64,000 nucleotides of DNA from Moorena sp. SIOASIH (lineage in GTDB: Bacteria; Cyanobacteriota; Cyanobacteriia; Cyanobacteriales; Coleofasciculaceae): the NCBI RefSeq assembly GCF_010671925.1, contig NZ_JAAHIH010000004.1:124001-188000 (forward strand), written 5' to 3'. Under the pieces are notes generated by a model. That model worked only from the letters and a program-made list of their open reading frames with translations. It had not been told where the DNA came from and did not search any database. A program made the translations under genes and the position numbers. Positions 1-8,881 of this stretch are shown piece by piece. How positions within the stretch are numbered: position 1 is the stretch's first letter; each line of letters starts with the position of its first letter.

Positions 1-620
1 GCGATGGTCAGAACCATGTACAGGTCACTGACAATGGCAATGGTTCGTTAACCTTGGGCTTTGAAGATGGCAAAGACTTCGACTACAATGATGCCACTGT
101 AGTTGTCTCAGACGGTTCAGGTTCGACTCCGCCACTGGGAACAGGCCCTAACCAGATTCAGGGGATAATAGAACTGATCGATTTGACCGATGTGACTGGT
201 ACAGTTACTGGTAGTCTTGTGGTCAACAGTGAAGCTGAATTCAATAATACCATTGGCTGGTATGTGGTTGATGATTTCACTGGCACAGTTAACGGTATCA
301 ATGTTGGTGATGCTGGTTATGCACAAGCTGCACTATCCAATCAGGTAGACTTAAGTGCTGGAGTATCCGGTGGGGTACTACTGGCTCCATTCCTAATTTC
401 CGATGGTACAGCAGCGGAGTTTCTAGCTAATAATCCTTCTAATGCAGATCAAGAGGATTCCGACCTGAATGCCTACTTTGCTTACGTGGGGGCTAACCCA
501 GATGGAGTTGACCACGTTCGCTTGCTAGGGGATAACACCTTTGGTTTCGAAGATCTGTTTGGTGGTGGTGACCAAGACTACAACGATGTGGTAGTACAGG
601 TTAACTTAAGTGTTGCCTAA
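1..620 (+). CDS. DUF4114 domain protein, C-terminal part (5' end outside window)
   Basis: The frame is open from the first base, so the gene starts upstream of the window. The visible ~206 residues carry two acidic motifs of the DUF4114 type: a first near the window edge (GFEDGKDFDYNDATVVV) and a second close to the C-terminus (FGFEDLFGGGDQDYNDVVVQV). In known families this Asp/Asn-rich module occurs in large secreted or surface proteins, often repeated beside calcium-binding or adhesion domains; a Ca2+-binding role is plausible but not shown here. No membrane segment is visible in this part. The last codons (Ser-Val-Ala-stop) form the first unit of an 11-bp tandem repeat. Exact function and total length cannot be told from the fragment. 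Confidence 0.8.
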   Translation, partial: DGQNHVQVTDNGNGSLTLGFEDGKDFDYNDATVVVSDGSGSTPPLGTGPNQIQGIIELIDLTDVTGTVTGSLVVNSEAEFNNTIGWYVVDDFTGTVNGINVGDAGYAQAALSNQVDLSAGVSGGVLLAPFLISDGTAAEFLANNPSNADQEDSDLNAYFAYVGANPDGVDHVRLLGDNTFGFEDLFGGGDQDYNDVVVQVNLSVA

Positions 621-664
621 GTGTTGCCTAAGTGTTGTCTAAGTGTTCTCTTAGTGTTCTCTAA
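610..664. repeat. Five tandem 11-bp units overlapping a stop codon
   Basis: Units of the form GTGTTGCCTAA, starting at 610, 621, 632, 643 and 654, with a few substitutions in the later copies. The first unit contains the stop codon of the DUF4114 gene, so the end of the gene appears to have been copied downstream in tandem. Confidence 0.85.
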
Positions 665-666
665 CC

Positions 667-877
667 GTAAGCATTCAGCCGTCAGCTATCAGCTATCAGC
701 TATCAACTATCAACTAGCAGCTATCAGCGATCAGCTAATGGGCACGCTACGGTAACAGCTTTTGAATAAGCGATGCAGCCCCTCCCCACTCGCGCTTTGC
801 ATCAAGACAAGAGGTAAGCATTCGTTTAATCTGAGTTAAGTCTGCTGACGGCTGACCGCTGACCGCTGAATGCTTAC
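667..877. repeat. Hairpin element bounded by GTAAGCATTCAGC
   Basis: The left end reads GTAAGCATTCAGC and the right end is its exact complement GCTGAATGCTTAC. Inside are heptamer runs (AGCTATC) whose complement-like partners lie towards the right end, plus a palindromic GGGCACGCTACGG stretch. Comparable elements lie at 9161-9337 and 37527-37687. It fills most of the 621-997 gap; no gene is seen there. Confidence 0.7.
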
Positions 878-900
878 CTCAACCAAATATACCCTACAAG

Positions 901-927
901 CCTCAGTATCAGCTGAGGTTTTTTTTT
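901..927 (+). terminator. Rho-independent terminator
   Basis: Six-base stem CCTCAG (901-906) / CTGAGG (913-918) with a six-base loop, followed at once by nine T (919-927). It lies downstream of the DUF4114 gene, beyond the hairpin element, and 70 bp before the next gene. Confidence 0.8.
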
Positions 928-997
928 GTTTCATCCAATATTTTCACTGGTAAAATTAAAAAGCAAATAGCACTATAGCAATTGCAATCCTATCTAT

Positions 998-2149
998 ATG
1001 AACTCCTATCGTCGATTTAACCTAACCTTGGCAGCAGTTACCTTTCCCAGTTTATTCGGGTTTGGCTTATTGAACGCTGCTGTTGACCCTTACGGAGTCA
1101 TAAATAGCCCAGAGTTACCCGGTCTAAATCAGTTAAAACCTGAACAATTTAACCATGTTAGACTATTCAAGGCTATAGATGTTATTCGTAATGAACCCAA
1201 AATCGTTTTGTTAGGTTCATCACGAACTGACCTGGGACTTAACCCAAACCACCCAGGACTGGAACCAGGACACTCCGGATACAATTTGGCACTAGTTGGT
1301 CCAAATATGTATGAAGTTAAACGTTATTTTGACCATGCTCTAACTAATCAACCGGATTTAAAAACCGTTGTGATTGGTATTGACTTTTTCATGTTCAATC
1401 ACTTGAAAACTAATGCTCCAGATTTTAAGGAAAGTCTTATTAATCAAGAAACTATTCCCCTGCAAGAGGTGATTAATTCCACCCTATCCCTAAACGCGCT
1501 GAATGCTACCAAATCAACCCTAAGTTCTAGTATCAAGTCAAAGGCTTACTTTCTCTATGATGCCAATGGTATGCGTTTTATTTATAACAATAAGCCCAAG
1601 AAACCTTTACCAGCAGGGTTTCAGGACATGCTCAAGGGCTTAATGACCACTGAGGGCTATTATAAAGAGTATCGACTTTCCGATAGTTTTTTGAATGATC
1701 TCCAAGACATTGTTGATACCTGTAAGGAAAAAGGCATAGAGCTAAAAGTATTTATATCACCATCCCATGCTACTCAATGGGAAAGTCTTCGGGTTACCAG
1801 ACTTTGGCCAGTGTTTGAAGAATGGAAACGTCAATTAGTCGAGATTACACCAGTGTGGGATTTTTCTGGTTATAACAGCATTACCACAGAAGCGATTAGC
1901 GAACAGATGAACAACTATTGGGATAGCTCTCATTATCGCGAAGAAGTAGGTGATCTAATCCTGAATCGCCTATTCAGTTATCAAGTTCAGACTGTTCCAG
2001 AGGATTTTGGTGTTATAATTACACCAGAAAATGTCGAATCCCACCTCGGTAAAATTAGGAATGAGCGGGAGTCATGGGCAGAGACTAATCCTGATCTAGT
2101 AAAGTTAGTGGAAGATTTAAACCCAAAATCTGAGATAGCAAGTAAGTAA
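998..2149 (+). CDS. SGNH-hydrolase-like membrane-anchored protein
   Basis: 383 residues. A hydrophobic segment near residues 9-28 looks like an uncleaved signal anchor. After it, LLGSSRTDLG (residues 71-80) matches the block I serine motif of SGNH/GDSL-like proteins (LxGxS), and a late DSSHY motif around residue 310 fits the D-x-x-H of block V. Together with the N-terminal anchor this resembles AlgX/AlgJ/DltD-type extracytoplasmic acyltransferases or esterases acting on surface glycans; that role is inference. The region downstream is repeat-rich and the gene stands alone, with a terminator in front. Sequence similarity would have to confirm the family; I am fairly sure only of the Ser and Asp-His motifs. 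Confidence 0.7.
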   Translation: MNSYRRFNLTLAAVTFPSLFGFGLLNAAVDPYGVINSPELPGLNQLKPEQFNHVRLFKAIDVIRNEPKIVLLGSSRTDLGLNPNHPGLEPGHSGYNLALVGPNMYEVKRYFDHALTNQPDLKTVVIGIDFFMFNHLKTNAPDFKESLINQETIPLQEVINSTLSLNALNATKSTLSSSIKSKAYFLYDANGMRFIYNNKPKKPLPAGFQDMLKGLMTTEGYYKEYRLSDSFLNDLQDIVDTCKEKGIELKVFISPSHATQWESLRVTRLWPVFEEWKRQLVEITPVWDFSGYNSITTEAISEQMNNYWDSSHYREEVGDLILNRLFSYQVQTVPEDFGVIITPENVESHLGKIRNERESWAETNPDLVKLVEDLNPKSEIASK

Positions 2150-2223
2150 GCTTCCTACACTTAGTGTGGTTTGGTAAGCTATCAGCTATCAGCTATCAGT
2201 ATTCAGCTATCAGTATTCAGCAA

Positions 2224-2590
2224 GTAGGGTGGGCAAAAACATTTTGGTTAAAATGAGTCTTCTAGATAAGATAACTTTGCCCACCCTACTTTAATTGGTA
2301 TTTTTTTTACACGCAAGTAGGGTGGGCAAAAACATTTTGGTTAAAATGAGTCTTCTAGATAAGATAACTTTGCCCACCCTACTTTAATTGGGATTTTTTT
2401 TACACGCAAGTAGGGTGGGCAAAAACATTTTGGTTAAAATGAGTCTTCTAGATAAGATAACTTTGCCCACCCTACTTTAATTGGTATTTTTTTTACACTT
2501 GTAGGGTGGGCAAAAACATTTTGGTTAAAATGAGTCTTCTAGATAAGATAACTTTGCCCACCCTACTTTAATTGGTATTTTTTTTACACG
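2224..2590. repeat. Four tandem ~93-bp hairpin units (GTAGGGTGGGCAAA)
   Basis: Each unit starts with GTAGGGTGGGCAAA and closes with the exact complement TTTGCCCACCCTAC, enclosing a ~38-bp AT-rich centre, then a T-rich spacer. Units start at 2224, 2317, 2410 and 2501 (steps 93, 93, 91) and are nearly identical. Related single copies lie at 27383-27442 and 27527-27587, and a half copy ends the TPR gene near 25352. The preceding 2170-2222 holds AGCTATC/AGTATTC heptamers. Confidence 0.85.
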
Positions 2591-2597
2591 CAAGTCC

Positions 2598-2852
2598 CTA
2601 AGCTGAATGCTTAGCCGAAAGATTCAAGAGCTTCCCCTGGGCTGATTCTACAATGGCGTCTCGGATGAAGGCACTTGCTTGGATAATCTCTATTCCAATT
2701 AATTCTCCTGCTTCATTCAGTTCGGCGGTAATGTTAGGACTAATCTCGACACTACCTGCTTCTGGTTCATCAGACAGGGTAAGGTGAAGGATATCTTCTT
2801 GTTCAAAGTATGTCATCTTGGCATTATTCATTAAAGGTATAGCCGTTTTCAA
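2598..2852 (-). CDS. DUF2283 domain protein
   Basis: 84 residues. The segment from MTYFEQEDILHLTLSD through AELNEAGELIGIEII matches DUF2283 (a small beta-rich domain with a Y-x-x-x-x-D-x-L-x-x-x-L start and a G-x-x-x-G-I-E-I end). Members are often found singly or next to DUF4258-type partners in toxin-antitoxin-like pairs; no partner is seen here. An internal Met at residue 13 could be the true start. The last residues (AKHSA, stop) are encoded by a GCATTCAGC-type repeat, which therefore supplies the stop codon. Confidence 0.7.
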   Translation of the reverse strand: MKTAIPLMNNAKMTYFEQEDILHLTLSDEPEAGSVEISPNITAELNEAGELIGIEIIQASAFIRDAIVESAQGKLLNLSAKHSA

Positions 2853-3153
2853 TTAGGTGAGGTACATTTGGGTTTTAGGGAACAGGGAACAGGGAATAGG
2901 GAATAGGGAACAAGTAAGACGTAAAAAAATTTGTGTACCTCATTAGGATGGAAATTGTTATAAATCTCCCAGTTTTTAATTTGATTGCGGAAAGTTACAA
3001 AACAGGGATAATACCATGTTCAGATAATCACTTATAAAAAAACATAGCTGACTTTTCGTAGGTAATCTCCCTCCTCATCCCCTGTTCCCTGTTCCCTGTT
3101 CCCTGTTCCCTATTACCTACTTTTATAAGTTTTCAACCAACATGATATAATAG
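2853..3153. repeat. Gap with GGGAACA/GGGAATA and CCCTGTT heptamers
   Basis: About 300 bp without a gene. Heptamer runs lie at 2876-2912 (GGGAACA/GGGAATA) and, in complementary orientation, at 3076-3113 (CCCTGTT), so the two could pair. No RNA gene is recognised between them. Confidence 0.7.
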
Positions 3154-4125
3154 CTATTGGCTAGTCAATTTAGCAATTTGCTTTAAATCCACATTGCCAC
3201 CACTGATAATGACACCAATCCGAGCATTGGGCATTTTAATAATCCCTTCAAGTAGGGCAGCAGCAGCTAAGGCACCAGTGGGCTCAACTACAATTTTTAG
3301 CCGTTCCCAGAGGAAAAACATGGTACGGATAATCGCAGCTTCCGATACAGTTACCATGTCATCAACGTAATTAAGGACTAGGGGAAAGGTAAGTTTGCCG
3401 AGGCTGGGAGTTCTGGCTCCGTCAGCAATGGTGTTGGGATTGTCAACAGTTTGGAGGATTTTGCTATGGAAAGAACGGGTGGCATCATCGGCCTGTGCTG
3501 GTTCTACACCAATCACACGGCAATTAGGATATAGGGTTTTGGTTGCGATCGCACATCCTGAGAGTAAGCCACCACCACCACAACACACCAGTAACAGATC
3601 CAGTGGACCGACTTGTTCTAGGAGTTCTTTGGCCGTAGTACCCTGTCCAGCAATAATGTGGGGGTGATCGTAGGGAGGAATGATGGTGAGTTTGCGATCG
3701 CGTGATAACTCTTCCGCTAATGCTTCCCTTCTCAATTCAGCGCGATCATATAAAATTACTTCAGCACCATAGCCACGGGTAGCGGCTTGCTTGACAGCTG
3801 GGGCATCTTTGGGCATCACTACAGTGGTGGGGATACCGAGGAGGGTCCCAGATAATGCGATCGCTTGTCCATGATTACCAGAAGAAAAGGTGAGAACCCC
3901 TCGCTGTTTTTGTGCTTCAGATAGTTGTGACAGAGCGTTATAAGCCCCTCGAAACTTAAAGGCACCAATACGTTGGAAGTTTTCGCATTTAAAGAAGACT
4001 TGAGCGTTGGTGAGCTGGTTGACAGTTCTGGAGGTATGGACTGGGGTTTGATGGGCATTGCCCGATAGGCGTTTAGCGGCGGCTTCTATATCAGTGTAGG
4101 TGACAGGTAATGCTTGCAGTTCCAT
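3154..4125 (-). CDS. PLP-dependent threonine dehydratase / serine racemase family enzyme
   Basis: 323 residues, fold-type II PLP enzyme. Motifs visible: GAFKFRG with the PLP lysine K57, SSGNHGQA (81-88) binding the cofactor carboxylate, and the phosphate-binding glycine loop CGGGGLLSG (182-190). A C-terminal SGGNVD completes the pattern. There is no ACT regulatory domain, so it resembles catabolic threonine dehydratase (TdcB), serine racemase or threo-3-hydroxyaspartate ammonia-lyase rather than biosynthetic IlvA. These cannot be told apart by eye. The length is as expected. The gene is alone between repeat tracts, with a (GGGAGTC) array starting six bases upstream of its start codon, so its promoter region is largely repeat. 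Confidence 0.9.
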   Translation of the reverse strand: MELQALPVTYTDIEAAAKRLSGNAHQTPVHTSRTVNQLTNAQVFFKCENFQRIGAFKFRGAYNALSQLSEAQKQRGVLTFSSGNHGQAIALSGTLLGIPTTVVMPKDAPAVKQAATRGYGAEVILYDRAELRREALAEELSRDRKLTIIPPYDHPHIIAGQGTTAKELLEQVGPLDLLLVCCGGGGLLSGCAIATKTLYPNCRVIGVEPAQADDATRSFHSKILQTVDNPNTIADGARTPSLGKLTFPLVLNYVDDMVTVSEAAIIRTMFFLWERLKIVVEPTGALAAAALLEGIIKMPNARIGVIISGGNVDLKQIAKLTSQ

Positions 4126-4130
4126 AGCAG

Positions 4131-4195
4131 TAGGGAGTCGGGAGTCGGGGAGTCGGGAGTCGGGAGTCGGGAGTCGGGAGTCGGGAGTCGGGGTA
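4131..4195. repeat. (GGGAGTC)n heptamer array
   Basis: About eight units of GGGAGTC with small variants, immediately upstream of the start of the PLP enzyme gene. Confidence 0.85.
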
Positions 4196-4299
4196 AAAAA
4201 CTTGAATGTACCTGATTAATATCAGAAACAGGCTTACTAACGACTGACTAAGGTTTCAAGGGTAATGGTTTTTTATAACTAATTATCCGGACATGATAT

Positions 4300-4486
4300 A
4301 AATTCTTAATTCTTAATTCTTAATTCTTAATTCTTAATTCTTAATTCTTAATTCTTAATTCTTAATTCTTAATTCTTAATTCTTAATTCTTAATTCTTAA
4401 TTCTCAATTCTCAATTCTTAATTCTTAATTCTTAATTCATTCTTAATTCTCAATTCTCAATTCTCAATTCTTAATTCTCAATTCTG
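4300..4486. repeat. (TTAATTC)n heptamer array, longest in window
   Basis: About 26 consecutive heptamers TTAATTC, later mixed with TCAATTC. It ends four bases before the stop codon of the CHAT-CHASE2 gene. The non-repeat part of the gap (4196-4299) shows no gene. Confidence 0.9.
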
Positions 4487-4489
4487 AGA

Positions 4490-6865
4490 TTACTTGACCG
4501 ATTTTAGAGGATGTGGTGAGGGTTGATCATAGAGAACAATAAAACCACCAATAACCACCACAGCCAATGCTGAGGGGACTAATGGTACCCAATACCCTTG
4601 TTTCAAAAGACCTAAGCAGGACCCGTAGAGAATCGATAGAGCCAACAGCAAAACACCCAAACGTAGGTCGGATTTACAGCGCCAACACACCAGACCAGCC
4701 GTTAGGCACCAACCCCAAATCCACACTACTTCACGCCATGCAGGCCAATCCCGTATCAGGGGTCGCTGATCTAAAACAGCACTTATAATCTGACTTACCA
4801 TGTGGGCATGGAGAACTACTCCTGGTGTTTGATCATCTATTGTATTACCTTTACTATAAGGTGTAAAAAAATAATCCTCACGGCTGGGAGCAGTAACACC
4901 AATCAGAACAATTCTTCCCTTGAAGGAATCACGATCGATCTTACCGTTTAGAACTTGAGAGAGAGTGACTTGGCCCACAAAATCTTCTGGAGATTTGTGA
5001 AAACGGTAATTCAGCATGATTTGGTGTCCCCAGGCATCCAGTTTATGATAACCGCCAGTATGATTGGTTAAGGGTGTAAAGACTACATCACCTAGCTGTA
5101 AGTATCCTTGATCTGTGTATGTGGGAGAGATTTCCTTGGCCAGTAGATACCGCATTGCCAATTGGGTACTCAGAGCATAGGAAGCACTACAATCTGATGT
5201 GGGATCAGGGTTAAAGGCCAACAGATGGCGACGGATAACCCCGTCTGGGTCACCTACAACATCACTAAAGCCCAAGTTTTGTTTCGGAACTTCTGGGGGC
5301 GGTGAAATTCCTGGGTCATCTTCGTTACTGGCTTTGCACACCGTAACCAAATTCTCGCTTTGCTCTAGGAGCGTTCCCAAATCTTGGTAGTCTGGGGCTA
5401 CAGGAAAATCACGATGAATATCTAGGCCAATTACTTTGGCTTGAGAGGAATTAAGTATTTCTAACAGTTGTTTGAGTGATCGGTCTGATAAGGAGGTACC
5501 TGGTCTTAAATCCGACTGCTGATCTTTAATATCTTCTTCAGTAACCTCTACCACTATAAGACGGGAATCGGGAAACTCCGCTGGTCTTCTATTGATCAGG
5601 TGGTCGAAGGCTTTCAACTCCAAACCTTGGAGTAAACCGAGCTGCTGTATAACTATCAAGAAGCATGTAATTACCAAACTGGTCACTAATACCTTGATGA
5701 AGCTCAGCTTAGGGAGTCGAGGTGGAGGTATAGGTATAGGTAGAGGTGGAGGTGCTACAGGGTTGTCCATCATCAACCCTTTCCAAGTCGGTGGCGGGGC
5801 GGCGGGATTCTGACAAATTATCGGTAACCAAGTTGCACAAGGAAACTCATCTTCTATCCCTTGTAATCGTTCCCTAGCTTCCCGCACTGCTAAATAGAAG
5901 GACTGCCCCCTAGCAAAAGCGGTTAAAAAATATTTCAAAAATTCCTGTGAAACCCGGTCGGGTACCGGTTCTCGCATGACAATAATTTGGGGAATCTGTA
6001 AATTAGCCAGATTCGAGGCTAAACCCAAGCCATCACAAGAATTAAAAATAGCGATTTTTAAGCCTTTTTCAATTGATCTTTTTAAGCCAAACTTTAACTG
6101 ATTAATGGTTAAACTATCGGTTTTATTAATATAAATGTGACCCGTGTTCCGATCGTTTTTACTGGAACTATGACCAGCAAAAAAGAGGATATCCCAGCAT
6201 TGCTCCCAAAGGGCTTGCTGGACTTGCTGGCGCTTGGGTTCTATGAGAAACTTGATCTGAGCATCAGGTAATTGCTCTAGCAACTTCTGATCCGCTTCGG
6301 TATCAATACCAATACTATTTCCAATAATTGCTAAAATTCTCACCTTCTGGTGAGCCTTGGGATTTCCCTTGACTGGTTCATACTTTAAGGCACTTAAAGC
6401 AATTTCTGCCTTGGAATAGCGTTCCCAAACATCCCACAGATGCCAGGGCAGTCGCCGTAAAGAACTGTTCTCGGTTTGAATAATTAGACGAATTTCATCG
6501 GAGGGTAATAGTTGTTCGAGTAATTTCTCCTTAATCGGTCGAAATGGCTCTGAGTATAGCCAAGCATTTAAGCGATCGCCTAAGACTTGGGCAGCATTGT
6601 AGCACCGTTCCAGTTTAGATACATTCGTCACTTGTACCACTGATGCTTCTAGACGGGAAGGTAACCCCAAACTGTGATAACTCGTTGTCCAACTTTGGCA
6701 CGATTGCAGAATTTCAGGAGCAGGAGGTAGCCTGCCAGTGATTTCCAAGGAGGGGCTTTTGCCCTCTTCCCAAATCTGTAAAGTGACTGGAAACCCTTGG
6801 TCAAAGGAACCATCTCCTATCTTTAAGACAACTAATTTACCAATGCTGCGTGTTTTATTGGTCAT
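4490..6865 (-). CDS. CHAT-CHASE2 membrane protein
   Basis: 791 residues. The N-terminal half (about 150-355) is a CHAT domain, a caspase-fold protease: the His/Cys pair is seen as FFAGHSSS (H232) and FNSCDG (C277). A proline-rich linker (APPPLPIPIPPPRLP, ~371-385) leads to a membrane helix (~389-408). A CHASE2 extracytoplasmic sensor domain follows (~415-700; LELKAFDHLINRRP at the start), then two or three C-terminal membrane helices (~715-785). The layout suggests a cytoplasmic peptidase-like module coupled to a periplasmic sensor. It is the last gene of a minus-strand set with a DUF1822 gene and a sigma-like gene, 250 bp downstream of the former. Substrate and signal are unknown. Both catalytic residues are present, so it is probably active. 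Confidence 0.9.
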   Translation of the reverse strand: MTNKTRSIGKLVVLKIGDGSFDQGFPVTLQIWEEGKSPSLEITGRLPPAPEILQSCQSWTTSYHSLGLPSRLEASVVQVTNVSKLERCYNAAQVLGDRLNAWLYSEPFRPIKEKLLEQLLPSDEIRLIIQTENSSLRRLPWHLWDVWERYSKAEIALSALKYEPVKGNPKAHQKVRILAIIGNSIGIDTEADQKLLEQLPDAQIKFLIEPKRQQVQQALWEQCWDILFFAGHSSSKNDRNTGHIYINKTDSLTINQLKFGLKRSIEKGLKIAIFNSCDGLGLASNLANLQIPQIIVMREPVPDRVSQEFLKYFLTAFARGQSFYLAVREARERLQGIEDEFPCATWLPIICQNPAAPPPTWKGLMMDNPVAPPPLPIPIPPPRLPKLSFIKVLVTSLVITCFLIVIQQLGLLQGLELKAFDHLINRRPAEFPDSRLIVVEVTEEDIKDQQSDLRPGTSLSDRSLKQLLEILNSSQAKVIGLDIHRDFPVAPDYQDLGTLLEQSENLVTVCKASNEDDPGISPPPEVPKQNLGFSDVVGDPDGVIRRHLLAFNPDPTSDCSASYALSTQLAMRYLLAKEISPTYTDQGYLQLGDVVFTPLTNHTGGYHKLDAWGHQIMLNYRFHKSPEDFVGQVTLSQVLNGKIDRDSFKGRIVLIGVTAPSREDYFFTPYSKGNTIDDQTPGVVLHAHMVSQIISAVLDQRPLIRDWPAWREVVWIWGWCLTAGLVCWRCKSDLRLGVLLLALSILYGSCLGLLKQGYWVPLVPSALAVVVIGGFIVLYDQPSPHPLKSVK

Positions 6866-6917
6866 TGGTCATGGATCACTTGTGTTGCAGATGTGATTTG
6901 TCCCCTCATTTTACCTA

Positions 6918-6947
6918 TTTATAGAGGTTTATAGAGGTTTATAAAGG
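6918..6947. repeat. Three tandem decamers TTTATAGAGG
   Basis: Units at 6918, 6928 and 6938 (last with one change). They lie 53 bp upstream of the CHAT-CHASE2 start, where direct repeats could bind a regulator; this is only a positional argument. Confidence 0.6.
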
Positions 6948-7115
6948 GTGTATCGGTGCCTTAGGATTGACCACTGACTGATATCAAAACTGATATCAAC
7001 AAAGACACCAGATAACCGATCTATCCCCGAAGGACTTTGAATTATAATGCTTTCGGTGGTGTGTCGATGGCTAAATTCAGCAATTCCTAGATTGGCCCTA
7101 GGCCACGCTACGGAA

Positions 7116-8111
7116 TCAGATGGCAAAATCCTCAATAATCCTGGCATCGCCAAGAGCAACTTCGACACTAAATTGCTCTCCTGGTACACCACTGAACTGC
7201 AATTGAATGTAATTATCGATTTGTCTGGCTTGGGCTTCAAGAAAAACTGTTCCCGATGCATCCAGCACAGTGAGGGTGAGGTTGGGAGGCAAATAGATTT
7301 TACTGCCGGTGGGATATACCTTGAGGCGAATATTTTGCTTGAGTTCAGATTCTGGGACAAGTTCCACTACCAAAGCCACGGTGGAACCAGCTAGCAATAG
7401 CCCTAAGTCGATCAACTTAGCCCGCCTAATCCCCACATCAAGATTTTCCTCTAGGGGTAACGCCTCAGTTGACTCTAGACCAGAAGAGCGGAAAGCGAAA
7501 ATTGGTTCGGGTGGGTTTAACAAGTTTTCCAAGCTTTCGAGAGTTTGCCAACCAGTTTCAACCACATTGTTTAACCATTGACTCAAGTTTACCCTTGTTC
7601 TCTCGACTACCGGTGGTATGGGTTGTGGTATGGGTTGATGGAACTGATCGATTAAATCATCAACAGGTCGTAGTTGGCTCAGGGGTAACTCTTCGGTATC
7701 AGCAGTTGGAGTAAATCCCAACACTGTTCCCTCCGACGATCGTTCATCAATCTGAACAACTACATAGCCAATCCGATCACACCAAACTTCGGGGGGAATA
7801 TGGCAGACGGAATCTTGGACTTTGATCGGTCGGCATTCGATACGACCGATACCGGATACTTCCAAGTCTGCCACATTAGCTAACAGGCGCATGATAGGGT
7901 TCCAGCTGTCTGAGGCTTTTAAATCTGTAGCCATCCCCATCATTTGCATGTAATCATTGACAACCAACACAGCCAAGGTGTTGAGTCGAACTTGCTGAGC
8001 TTTTTCAGGGGTAGGCTGCTGCCTAGCAAATTGCTCAGCACTCCTGCGTGCATTGTGAGTAATGGGCAGAGGAAGGGCAAATTGTTCTAGGTTATGGGTG
8101 TTGTAGGTCAT
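7116..8111 (-). CDS. DUF1822 family protein
   Basis: 331 residues with the typical DUF1822 opening: a short hydrophobic-polar N-terminus (FALPLPITHNARRSAEQFA), then a region rich in VNDYMQMMGMATDL and a central QIDERSSEGTVLGF. The family is cyanobacterial and has no known function. A hydrophobic stretch GLLLAGSTVALVVELVP follows the middle. It sits 74-364 bp downstream of a sigma-like gene and upstream of the CHAT-CHASE2 gene on the same strand, an order I recall from other cyanobacteria. The stop codon abuts a palindromic GTAGCGTGGCC repeat. Confidence 0.85.
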   Translation of the reverse strand: MTYNTHNLEQFALPLPITHNARRSAEQFARQQPTPEKAQQVRLNTLAVLVVNDYMQMMGMATDLKASDSWNPIMRLLANVADLEVSGIGRIECRPIKVQDSVCHIPPEVWCDRIGYVVVQIDERSSEGTVLGFTPTADTEELPLSQLRPVDDLIDQFHQPIPQPIPPVVERTRVNLSQWLNNVVETGWQTLESLENLLNPPEPIFAFRSSGLESTEALPLEENLDVGIRRAKLIDLGLLLAGSTVALVVELVPESELKQNIRLKVYPTGSKIYLPPNLTLTVLDASGTVFLEAQARQIDNYIQLQFSGVPGEQFSVEVALGDARIIEDFAI

Positions 8112-8185
8112 AGGAATTGTGTTTCTGTACTGATGTGAACACCTTGAAGCTGGTTAATGTTAAGGTAAGTATTTTTAAGCTCCTA

Positions 8186-8821
8186 TTATAGATATCCCTC
8201 CGATTCTCCAAATTTACGCAAACGGGGCAAACATTGTCGCTGATAAAAGCTACTTAATGTAGAAATTGATACATTAAACTCTTCTGATAGGGTTTTCCAG
8301 CTAGTTTCTGGAGGCAAGCGCCGCAAAATTAAGACTTGGCAGGTGACCTCTGGATGACCTTTAATATGGGTAGTGCGTAGATCACTATCAACAGCCGCCG
8401 TTTCCACCCATTCCCTAACATCTTCGAGTAAGGTAGGCACTTCGGGTGGAGCTGCCACACTATTGAGCGGGTCAAGGTTTTCACCATTTTGACCCTTGCT
8501 AGAAGATACTCTCTTATTTTGTCCTATGGTATTGATGCGAAAGTCTTGGAGTCGTTTCTTCAAGTAGAAATTGAGCCAAGTGACCACACTGCCACGGCTA
8601 GAGTCGTAGGGATTACCGGTTTTGCCTTCGCAAATATTCTGGCAAAAGTAAATCCAGGTTTGTTGGAGTGCGTCTTGATAGTAGGGAGTATGTTCAAGCC
8701 AAAGTTTCTTAGTGACTAAACGAATAATTTTTGTTAAGTTTTTTTGACGCTGAGCGCTTCCAGGTGGATGACTACATGCTGCCGTCACTAGCTGGTTGAG
8801 CTGCTCATAGAGTTGAGTCAT
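8186..8821 (-). CDS. Sigma-70-like factor, group associated with DUF1822
   Basis: 211 residues from the ATG at 8821; a TTG at 8881 would add 20. I prefer 8821 because MTQLYEQLNQLV fits the family start and GCGGAG lies about eleven bases before it. A region 2-like segment (YYQDALQQTWIYFCQNI and VVTWLNFYLKKRLQDF) is followed by a linker and a region 4-like helix-turn-helix near the end (SWKTLSEEFNVSISTLSSFY). Such short proteins are annotated as ECF-like sigma factors. It heads the minus-strand set sigma / DUF1822 / CHAT-CHASE2, and may direct its transcription; that is inference. No anti-sigma gene is seen nearby, but the DUF1822 protein occupies that position. Confidence 0.8.
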   Translation of the reverse strand: MTQLYEQLNQLVTAACSHPPGSAQRQKNLTKIIRLVTKKLWLEHTPYYQDALQQTWIYFCQNICEGKTGNPYDSSRGSVVTWLNFYLKKRLQDFRINTIGQNKRVSSSKGQNGENLDPLNSVAAPPEVPTLLEDVREWVETAAVDSDLRTTHIKGHPEVTCQVLILRRLPPETSWKTLSEEFNVSISTLSSFYQRQCLPRLRKFGESEGYL

Positions 8822-8881
8822 AATGCGATCGCTCCGCCTTTGCTGATATTGCCTTTCTCCGAAAATACTATTTTCAAACAA

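Noticed and set aside
2224..2590. CRISPR array
   Set aside because: The whole 93-bp unit is repeated, with no unique spacers, and no cas genes are present. Heptamer arrays elsewhere also lack spacers.
6929..7360. 143-residue minus-strand frame overlapping the end of the DUF1822 gene
   Set aside because: It overlaps the DUF1822 frame out of phase, and the latter fits a known family.
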